NCBI RefSeq assembly: GCF_900009145.1
Contig: NZ_LN889782.1
Coordinates: 1,535,270-1,571,877 of the forward strand
DNA length: 36,608 nucleotides
Origin: Planktothrix tepida PCC 9214
GTDB taxonomy: Bacteria; Cyanobacteriota; Cyanobacteriia; Cyanobacteriales; Microcoleaceae
Direction of reading: 5' to 3'
The notes under the pieces are model-generated. The model worked only from the letters and a program-made list of their open reading frames with translations, was not told the origin of the DNA and searched no databases. Positions 7,863-16,000 of this stretch are shown here, one piece after another. Made by a program: the position numbers and the translations under genes. The stretch's first letter is position 1, and each line of letters opens with the position of its first letter.

Positions 7863-9026
7863 TTACATAACCGAAGCCAGCACTTGATCATAAAGACATT
7901 CTAGTTTGGCAGTATTTATTTTTACATTGAATTCTTGTTCTATTCTTTTGCGTCCCGCCATCGCAAATTTTTGTCTTAATCTAGGGCTTTTAGCTAAATC
8001 CAAGATATATTGACTTAGTGTTTTCCAATCTTTTTCTGGGATCAAAAACCCGGTTTCACCCTGAATAATAACTTCAGGTATTCCTGCATGAATGGAACTA
8101 ATAACGGGTAATTGCATCGCTTGAGCTTCCAGTATTGTTATCGGTAAACCTTCACAAATACCTCGCTGATCTAAAAAACTAGGAGCGCACATTAACAAGG
8201 AACGATTCATCCATGTTTTCACTTCAGCAGAAGATTGTACTCCTAAAAATCGATAACGTTTGAGTAAACGTGCAGCTTGTTGTTCTAAAGCTACTCTTTG
8301 TTCTCCATCCCCAATAATAACTAATTCTAGTTCAGGTATAACAGACTGTACTTCTGCCATTGCTCGAATTAAGTCATCACAGCCTTTATACTTAACTAAC
8401 CGCCCAACAAACAAGACAATAGGCTCACGACAAATGCTAGATTGAGGTAAAAAATGATCAACATCTACTCCAATATATTGAACAATGACTTTATTTTCAG
8501 GACAACCCAACTCAATACATCGAGAACGAATGAAGTTAGAAACGGCAATACAAGTATGAGCTTGTCTAAATAACTTTTTCTGAAAATTCCTATAGACTGG
8601 AGGCCAGATTCCTTCACCATAAAGCCACACTAAATCATCGTTAGTTCTATTGCTGGATGTCACATCATGTCCATGACAAGTGAGAATTAATGGGATTTTC
8701 AAACGGGACATTAACGGTAATGCCCAAATCCCATCTGTTGCAAAATGGGTATGAATTAAACAGGGTGATAATGCTTTTAAACGTTCAGACCAATTCCCAT
8801 AACCCCACCCCGTTAGCAAATACAAAAATCTTCTATTTGTGGTGACTTTAGCCTGATCGCTCAACATTAAGGTTCGCTCTGGTGGTAAGGGATATCTTAG
8901 TCCTTTAAAACGACCACTCCCTATATAGAAACCTTGATAAGATGAAAAATTTTCTACCTGAGCAGGAATAAAAGTTTCTGAGTAAGGGAGCAGTGCATCT
9001 CGATAAATTAAAACGGTTTTCTTCAT
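7863..9026 (-). CDS. family 4 glycosyltransferase
   Basis: This 387-residue GT-B enzyme has an N-terminal acceptor domain with THFATDGIWALP and LTCHGHDVTSSN (near 93-125) and a linker (AVSNFIRSRC, YIGVDVDHF). Its C-terminal donor domain starts with PIVLFVGRLVKYKGCDDL (near 202-219). The EX7E motif of retaining GT4 enzymes is present as E292 and E300 in CEGLPITILEAQAM. No membrane segment is seen. The gene is divergent from the sulfotransferase at 9087, with 60 bases between the start codons. Likely role: cytoplasmic glycosyl transfer to a lipid-linked polysaccharide precursor. The exact sugar cannot be stated. Confidence 0.92.
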   Translation of the reverse strand: MKKTVLIYRDALLPYSETFIPAQVENFSSYQGFYIGSGRFKGLRYPLPPERTLMLSDQAKVTTNRRFLYLLTGWGYGNWSERLKALSPCLIHTHFATDGIWALPLMSRLKIPLILTCHGHDVTSSNRTNDDLVWLYGEGIWPPVYRNFQKKLFRQAHTCIAVSNFIRSRCIELGCPENKVIVQYIGVDVDHFLPQSSICREPIVLFVGRLVKYKGCDDLIRAMAEVQSVIPELELVIIGDGEQRVALEQQAARLLKRYRFLGVQSSAEVKTWMNRSLLMCAPSFLDQRGICEGLPITILEAQAMQLPVISSIHAGIPEVIIQGETGFLIPEKDWKTLSQYILDLAKSPRLRQKFAMAGRKRIEQEFNVKINTAKLECLYDQVLASVM

Positions 9027-9086
9027 GTTTTAAATGATGCTAAAATTAACAATAGTGTCAACTCAGATTTGTGAATTACTTGATTT

Positions 9087-10037
9087 ATGGAAAAATCGCC
9101 GATTTTTATCGTTGGTTGTGATCGATCAGGAACAACCTTACTGAGACTGATGCTGATTCAAAGCCCGATTCTCCACATTCCTCAAGAGTCAATGTTTGTC
9201 TATTTATTAGAGAGAGAGCCTGAGAATTACGGGGATTTGACATACCCTTATCAACGTTGGTTTTTGATCAGAGATTTACAAACTAACCCAGCTACTCCTG
9301 AATCTTTTACATTTCCTATTTTTAATCTAACTCTGGAAGAAGCGGAACGAGCCATCTTTGAGATAACACCAACTCATGTTTCCGGTGCCATAGAAGCTTT
9401 ATTTAAAGCTTCTGCTTCTAAACTAAATAAACAACGGTGGGGAGATAAATCGCCCCGCCATGTTAAGTATATCCCACTTTTAGCAGAATCATTTCCTCAT
9501 GCAAAATTTGTTCACATCATTCGAGATGGTCGGGATGTCGCAATCAGTATCCGTAAAGCCAAATGGGTCAGTAATAATATGCAAGAAGCTGCCACTTATT
9601 GGAAACAACGGGTGCAAGCGGGGAGATTAGGAGGATCAACACTATCAAAAGATCGCTACTATGAGGTCTATTATGAGCAACTGGTCTATGAACCCGAAAA
9701 AACCTTAAAGGAATTATGTCAGTGGCTTAACCTTGACTACACTGCACAAATGTTGGAATACTATAAAGGAGCACAAGATCGTATATCAGAACAACATAAA
9801 AGTTTATTTCAATTAATTGATCAACCCATTGACCCATCACGAGTATCTGCTTGGAAGCGATCACTATCTGCTTTAGAAATAGCTGACTTTGAGAGTGTGG
9901 CGGGTGATTTGCTGGTTGAACTGGGTTATGAGATCACGGGGTTGAAAATCCCTCTCCGAGTGCAAGCAATCCGCACCTTGCGAAATAATTTAGGGCCACT
10001 ATCCTATAAGCTGCGTAGATTTTTTTCAAAAATCTAA
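9087..10037 (+). CDS. sulfotransferase family protein
   Basis: The product has 316 residues. The PAPS 5'-phosphosulfate loop lies at residues 7-19 (FIVGCDRSGTTLL). The 3'-phosphate-binding segment lies near 140-158 (KFVHIIRDGRDVAISIRKA), followed by conserved tyrosine-rich and YEQLVYEPEKTL blocks characteristic of the Sulfotransfer_3 type. WGDKSPRHVKYIP near 118-130 matches the W(G)xK(S/T)P element after the acceptor site. The N-terminal loop starts within eight residues, which supports this ATG. No export signal is present. Set at the edge of the glycosyltransferase island, it probably sulfates a saccharide precursor using PAPS. The acceptor is inferred only from context. Confidence 0.9.
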   Translation: MEKSPIFIVGCDRSGTTLLRLMLIQSPILHIPQESMFVYLLEREPENYGDLTYPYQRWFLIRDLQTNPATPESFTFPIFNLTLEEAERAIFEITPTHVSGAIEALFKASASKLNKQRWGDKSPRHVKYIPLLAESFPHAKFVHIIRDGRDVAISIRKAKWVSNNMQEAATYWKQRVQAGRLGGSTLSKDRYYEVYYEQLVYEPEKTLKELCQWLNLDYTAQMLEYYKGAQDRISEQHKSLFQLIDQPIDPSRVSAWKRSLSALEIADFESVAGDLLVELGYEITGLKIPLRVQAIRTLRNNLGPLSYKLRRFFSKI

Positions 10038-10180
10038 CGATTTACAACTGAGAGGGTGTTTCTTTTCATGAATACGGAAATCCGAATCAACCTTTGGGCG
10101 GTCATCCATCCCTAGTAGGGTAATAGCGATCGCACACAATCTAAATACAACCCTAATTTTATAGATAACCTCACATCACT

Positions 10181-12160
10181 ATGACCGTACTTGAACAGGG
10201 AACGATTACCATCCATACCGAGAATATCTTCCCCATTATCAAAAAATCCCTCTACACAGACCATGAAGTCTTCCTGCGGGAACTCGTTTCCAACGCCGTT
10301 GACGCCATCGCTAAACTGAAAATGGTGTCCCGGTCTGGGGAATACTCCGGGGATATCGGCGAACCTGAAATCACCATTACCGTTGATAAAGACAACAAAA
10401 CCCTCTCCGTGACCGATAATGGCATCGGGATGACCGCCGACGAGGTGAAAAAATATATTAACCAAGTCGCCTTCTCCAGCGCCGAAGAATTTGTCGAAAA
10501 ATATAAAGCCAATTCTGACCAATCTATCATCGGTCATTTTGGTTTAGGGTTCTACTCTTCCTTCATGGTCGCCCGTCAAGTTGAAATTGATACCCTTTCC
10601 TACCAAGACGGAGCCCAAGCCGTACACTGGACGTGCGATGGTTCTCCGGTGTTTCAACTGGAAGACTCTGGCCGCATCCAACGGGGAACTACCATCACCC
10701 TAACCTTGATGGATGAAGAAACCGAATATTTGGAAACCTCCCGTATTCGTCAATTAATTAAAACCTATTGTGATTTTATGCCCGTCCCGATTAAATTGGA
10801 CGGCGAAACCATTAACCGTCAAAAAGCACCTTGGCGGGAATCTCCTAATAATTTAACGTCTGAAGATTATTTAGAACTTTATCGCTATCTTTATCCATTC
10901 CAAGAAGAACCCTTACTGTGGGTACATCTCAATACCGACTATCCTTTTATTGTCAATGGGATACTCTATTTCCCCAAACTCAAACCCGATGTCGATGTTA
11001 CCCAAGGCAATATTAAACTCTTCTGTAATCAAGTCTTTGTTAGTGACCACTGTGAAGATATTATCCCCAAATTCTTAATGCCTTTACGGGGGGTAATTGA
11101 TAGTACCGATATTCCCCTGAATATTTCCCGCAGCGCCCTACAAACTAACCGCACTGTCCGCAAAATTGCCGACTATGTAGCGAAAAAAGTTGCAGACCGT
11201 CTCAAAGAATTGTATCGGGATAACCGCAAAGAATATATTCGCTGTTGGCAAGATATCGGTACTTTTGTCAAGTTTGGTTCCCTCAACGATGATAAGTTTA
11301 AAAAACAAGTTGAGGATATTCTGATTTACCGGACAACCTACACTCCAGAAACCCCCAACACCGAAGAGAAAGCCGTTGAAGTGCAGGTGCAAACTGAAGA
11401 AGGAGACGTTTGGCAGGAGGTAGCGTCCCAAACCCCTGAAAATACCGATGAAAAAGGACGTTATTACACCACCTTAAGCGAGTATCTCGAACGCAATAAA
11501 CAACGCCATGAAAATCGGGTGTTTTATTGTACCGATGAAGCCACTCAAGCCACCTATATCCAGTTACACACCAGCCAAGGGTTAGAAGTCCTGTTCTTAG
11601 ATTCCTTTATTGATAGTCATTTTATTAGTTTCCTAGAACGGGAACATACCGATGTTAAATTCTCACGGGTGGATGCGGAACTGGATGAGAATTTAATTGA
11701 TAAGGACAACAACAGCGAAATTGTTGACCCCAAAACCAATAAAACCCGCAGTGAAGAAATTAAAGATTTGTTTACCGCAGCGCTAAATAAACCGAAATTA
11801 ACGATTCGGACTGAATCTTTAAAATCGGAAAATACACCTCCGGCGATGGTATTATTACCGGAATTTATGCGACGGTTACAGGATATGACCGCCTTAATTC
11901 AACAACAAAAAGCAGAATTTCCTGAAGAACATATTCTGTTAATTAATACCGCCCATCCGTTGATTCAAAATTTAGTTAATTTGAGTCAAGGGGCGATTAT
12001 TCAAGAAGGTGGCGAGTCTCCTTCGGCAGAATTAGCAAAAATGATTTGTCATCATGTCTATGACTTAGCGTTAATTGCTCAAAAAGGCTTTGATGGGGAG
12101 GGAATGAAGGACTTTGTAGAACGCTCTAACCAAGTGTTGACGCGGTTAACGTCTAATTAA
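10181..12160 (+). CDS. htpG: chaperone protein HtpG (Hsp90)
   Basis: This cytoplasmic ATP-dependent chaperone has 659 residues, near the usual bacterial length. The N-terminal GHKL ATPase shows all its motifs: FLRELVSNAVDAI with E34 and N38, VTDNGIGM with D79, and SIIGHFGLGFYSSFM near 115-129. The middle domain includes LNISRSALQ with the catalytic arginine, and the C-terminal dimerisation domain is intact to the stop. In cyanobacteria HtpG is known to assist heat, light and oxidative-stress tolerance and phycobilisome and tetrapyrrole homeostasis. The gene stands alone on the plus strand, with a 143-base upstream gap containing a HIP1 site. Codon use is GC-richer than in the glycosyltransferase island before it. 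Confidence 0.98.
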   Translation: MTVLEQGTITIHTENIFPIIKKSLYTDHEVFLRELVSNAVDAIAKLKMVSRSGEYSGDIGEPEITITVDKDNKTLSVTDNGIGMTADEVKKYINQVAFSSAEEFVEKYKANSDQSIIGHFGLGFYSSFMVARQVEIDTLSYQDGAQAVHWTCDGSPVFQLEDSGRIQRGTTITLTLMDEETEYLETSRIRQLIKTYCDFMPVPIKLDGETINRQKAPWRESPNNLTSEDYLELYRYLYPFQEEPLLWVHLNTDYPFIVNGILYFPKLKPDVDVTQGNIKLFCNQVFVSDHCEDIIPKFLMPLRGVIDSTDIPLNISRSALQTNRTVRKIADYVAKKVADRLKELYRDNRKEYIRCWQDIGTFVKFGSLNDDKFKKQVEDILIYRTTYTPETPNTEEKAVEVQVQTEEGDVWQEVASQTPENTDEKGRYYTTLSEYLERNKQRHENRVFYCTDEATQATYIQLHTSQGLEVLFLDSFIDSHFISFLEREHTDVKFSRVDAELDENLIDKDNNSEIVDPKTNKTRSEEIKDLFTAALNKPKLTIRTESLKSENTPPAMVLLPEFMRRLQDMTALIQQQKAEFPEEHILLINTAHPLIQNLVNLSQGAIIQEGGESPSAELAKMICHHVYDLALIAQKGFDGEGMKDFVERSNQVLTRLTSN

Positions 12161-12195
12161 AATCACCCAAGCTCTGAACTTGCATTTCCCGTGTC

Positions 12196-12223
12196 GTAGG
12201 GGTGAGGCGCGCCTCACCCTCAC
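12196..12223. repeat. interspersed palindromic repeat, imperfect copy
   Basis: The 28 bases begin GTAGGGGTGAGGCG. The core at 12200-12219 is a perfect 20-base palindrome and the outer arms are imperfect. It is of the same kind as the perfect palindrome at 21281-21308. It lies just after htpG, where it could form a strong hairpin, but no T tract follows, so it is not called a terminator. Confidence 0.8.
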
Positions 12224-12277
12224 ATGGATTGTAATTAGGGTTTACCCAAAAACTGGGTTTCTCAAACGAAAACTCTG

Positions 12278-12283
12278 TATAAT
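12278..12283 (+). promoter_or_regulatory. candidate -10 box for rpmB
   Basis: A consensus TATAAT lies 42 bases before the rpmB start, immediately preceded by a TG. No good -35 hexamer is seen at 16-18 bases upstream, so the call rests on the -10 alone. Confidence 0.4.
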
Positions 12284-12325
12284 AAAGGTTTGGACTTTTG
12301 AGAAAATACTAAACTGGAGTTAACC

Positions 12326-12562
12326 ATGTCTCGGATTTGTCAGTTAACGGGCAAGAGAGCCAATAACGGAATGGCTGTGTCTCACTCCCACCGTCGTACC
12401 CACAAGCTACAAGAAGCAAATTTACAATGGAAACGGATTTGGTGGCCCCAAGGCAAACGCTGGGTTAGATTGAAACTGTCTACAAAAGCAATTAAAACCA
12501 TTGAACTCAAAGGGTTACAAGCAATGGCTAAGAAAGCGGGAATTGATTTGAATAAATTTTAA
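12326..12562 (+). CDS. rpmB: 50S ribosomal protein bL28
   Basis: The product has 78 residues, the normal size for bL28. It shows the conserved start [21 protein letters not shown] and the [20 protein letters not shown] block, and it is strongly basic. It is a structural component of the large ribosomal subunit that binds 23S rRNA. There is no second cysteine pair, so this is the zinc-free form. It is a single-gene unit: a TATAAT box lies 42 bases upstream, and a strong GC hairpin with a T tract follows about 30 bases after the stop. Confidence 0.97.
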   Translation: MSRICQLTGKRANNGMAVSHSHRRTHKLQEANLQWKRIWWPQGKRWVRLKLSTKAIKTIELKGLQAMAKKAGIDLNKF

Positions 12563-12593
12563 CTGAGGGCGACAATAGCCATGATTTTTTGCT

Positions 12594-12625
12594 CCCCCCT
12601 GAAACATATAGGGGGGCTATTTTTT
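12594..12625 (+). terminator. rho-independent terminator after rpmB
   Basis: CCCCCCT at 12594-12600 pairs with AGGGGGG at 12610-12616 around a 9-base loop, followed by CTATTTTTT. This is a classical intrinsic terminator for the plus strand, 32 bases after the rpmB stop codon. Confidence 0.9.
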
Positions 12626-13069
12626 GCAATTTCTTAATTTTTGGCTTCTGCGATCGCTTTTCCTAATCCTTTGGGCATTCTAAGAAATAGAGTAAAGTCC
12701 CTAAAGGCATCTTCGACGATGGAGAGTGTGATAGCAAACACAACAAATCAGTGATAATTTACAGTCCCAATCCAGCTAAAAGCGTTATTTTATAAAAGGG
12801 TGAGCATCTGGAGAACGTGGTAATCGGTAAGATTTCAACCAAACTGAACTCTAAAAAACCCGTATTTTTACCAAGGTGATTTTAGGGGGAAGAATGCTAC
12901 AACTAAAGATAGGGAGTTTTTCTCGTCTTAATAAATTTTAATCTGTTTATAAATCTACTTAAATTTTAGTTTGAGGCATATTGTCTCAACTCCCACAGGT
13001 AACTGTGAACTTTTAAGAATCCTTTATTAGCCAGCACAACCATTTCTATCAAAGGTTAGGTAGGCATCT
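12626..13069. other. long leader region upstream of the pilin cluster
   Basis: This gap of about 440 bases precedes the HpsA-like gene. It holds a HIP1 site near 12650 and a short minus-strand open frame (12634-12741, reading DAFRDFTLFLRMPKGLGKAI before its stop) that looks protein-like but is not recognised. The final 20 bases carry AGGTTAGG ahead of the start ATG and could serve as its ribosome-binding site. A long 5' leader with the cluster promoter is likely, but I could not fix a -35/-10 pair. Confidence 0.4.
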
Positions 13070-16000
13070 ATGTCAAAGCGTCACAACAACAAATTCCATA
13101 ATCCGATTCTGTCTATGTTCAGCGCGATCCGGATCGCTGTCAAACGAATGACACGAGGGGCCATGCGATCGCTTTTGCGAGTTTGGATGAGGATAAATCG
13201 TCATGACCGTTATGGTCGGGCGGGGTTTGTGTTGCCAACGGTGACGATGGTGTTATTAGTGGTGGTGCTGTTGAGTATAACTATTATGCTGCGATCAATG
13301 GATCGGGCGAAAATGGCTCAATATCGGCGGGTGGATGAGCAAGTTCTACAAGCGGCAACCCCGGCATTAGATCGGGCGAATGCCAAGCTAACAGAATTGT
13401 TAGCAGATCCCACTCTACCCAAGGAAACACCTTCAGATGAGGAACTATATCGGGCTTTAAACCGAAAAGATGATCAGGGTAAATATTATTACACCTTGGG
13501 TGGCGAAGAACGAATTGTTATTCAGTATGATGTCGATGGCGGGGGAATTTACTCTCTTACAAAGGAAGTGACAGACAATGTAGCTTTAGAAAAAAGAGAG
13601 AATATAACAACAGCTTGGAGATTTCCTGTTGATACGAACAACAATGGCAAATATGATAGCTATGCTCTCTATGGAATTTATTTCAAGCGTCCACCAGATA
13701 CATCAGATACACCACCTAAACCTAGACCTAGAAGCCCCCTTGATGCCAGAAGTTTACCAATGGACATAAGCCAAACTGTAAGTCAAGATTGTGCCGCTTT
13801 GGGAAGTAGTGCGGGTTTCATTGATAGTTCCGGTTGGGCTAGAATTGGGGGAAATCTAAAAAAAGCATTTTTCGTTTACACAACAACAGTACCGATTCCT
13901 GAAGGCGCTGTACCTGCTGATACTGCTACACAGCAATTTGAATTCTTTAAAGGAACTCCGAGCTTTTCCGCCCTGGAATATCAGCAAGATAGAAGTCGAG
14001 TTCCGTTAACCAATAATGCCGTTGTTTATGAAGATGATTTAGATATTTCTCCAGGGCCATTTTTTAATCTAAATGGACGCATATTTAGTAACAGTAACTT
14101 AATTGCTTCTCCTCGCAACTCAGCCGCTGATACAAAACTGCGACTTTATCAAGTCAGTTCCCCTAAATCCTGTTTTTATACCGCAGAAAATAGCAAGATT
14201 ATTGTTGGGGGCAACGTAATTAATGGTGTAGTTGATAACGATGCGTTAGCCAATCCTGTTGAGATTCATTTATTCAAAGAAGCACAGGAACCCAATAAAA
14301 CCGGAAAATCGTTATCAACAAGCAATGATTCAGTTACTCTAAAAGTTAGTAACATTATTTATGATAATAAAGCTCGTGCGGATTTAATTACCGCTTTAGT
14401 TAAGGATCAACTCGGAAAGACTGAAACCTCTGATCCTGAAGAAGTAAAATCGACTGTTGCTGCTCGTCAACCCACAACTCCAGAGCAGAAATTAGAGTAT
14501 CGCACAGAAGCTCTGACCCGATATTTTAAAGATCGCAGTCGCCGCATCCCTATAATTGATCCCTTCAAAGCGAATGCAAGTAGTGCAACAATTGAGGGCT
14601 CAGGTGATACCTTACGTCCGCCGGATACATGGATGTTATCTGTTAAACCTACCGATGGTAGTGATATTGTTGGTGTGGGACTAGAAAAAACACAGTTGCC
14701 TGCTACCGATCCTGATGCAAAAGCCACTGAACTAGAGAAAGAAGAATTTGAACTCGGTGATCGGATCGTAGCCGGAAATAATTTAGCCTACAAATATTAC
14801 CTGAACCAATGGCGCAGCCTGACAGATAAATTTTATATCGAAGGTTCTCAGGTTGAAACAAATCCGAGTACAGGAACTACGAAGTGGACTAATCCGAAGA
14901 CAAATCCCCGCTACCGCCGAACTCAAGTTCAGCCCCTACCAGATTTAGGCACAATTGGTCGGAATGGATTTTGGGAAGAAAGTGCTGCCTCGAAACCCGA
15001 AAAACCCTTAGATGGAATTGGAGGTTTACGAGTAGTGACAGGAGCAGGAATCTACAACCGCAACCTTTCCTTCCTTCCTCCTCCTGTTCCTCTCAATCGA
15101 AATTCTAGTGCTGCGGCTAAATATGATAAATATGATAATCCAGATACCACTGTATTAGAGGAATTTGAAGTAGTCTGGCCCGATACGATGCCGATGTCCC
15201 CGATTGCGGGCTCAAAAGTTTATGATAAGACAACTTCCTCTTGGGTCGATGTAGCAACTCCTTTACCCACAGGAAATGCTCAGAATTCCAGAGGCGACCT
15301 GCGGATGCGGGCAACGGCAGTTTATCACTATGCCACAGATTTCGTAACAACTGAAGGAACAACACCTGATCGGGAACAAAAACCGATTGCCTGCGTGAGT
15401 AGCTACTATGATCCAACGGATAGTATAACGGCTAAAAATATGGATGGTCTGCCTTGGAATAGTTCCCCATCAGGTCGTTCTAATAATGGCATTGTTTATC
15501 CAGCACCTAAAACAGAAAGACCCACTTCCGCCTCTTTTTCAGCCACGACGGGATTATTTACAGCAACCCCGGCTGAGTTAGGAAATCAAGCCAATATGGT
15601 TTTTCCAGATGGCCGATTTGTTAATCTTCCCCTGCGTAATGCTTTAAACACCCTATCAGATGGTGGAAAATTGACCCTAGCGGATCAATCTGCGATTGAT
15701 TCAACCCTCTGTGCGTTAGATATTCTCAATGGAGATATTACTCCTAATGCTTACACTCGCACTGTAGACAACATCACATCAGTATCGAGTGATATTCCTC
15801 ATGGTGCAATTCGAGAGGTCAGTTTCTTAGATAGTCGGGAAGTCAAAGCCTTAGATAAAGATGATGTTAGTACCCGTGCTGATGAAACCTTTGCCTTAAC
15901 CGCAAACAGCAATTTACCAGGAACCTATCAGTTACCCCTAGAAAATCGCTATCCCCTAGAAATTCGGGCGACTGTCTTGGATGTACAAGCCTTGAGAAAT

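Noticed and set aside
10112-10537. 141-codon minus-strand open frame
   Set aside because: It lies opposite the start of htpG and reads as a low-complexity mirror of the conserved ATPase region.
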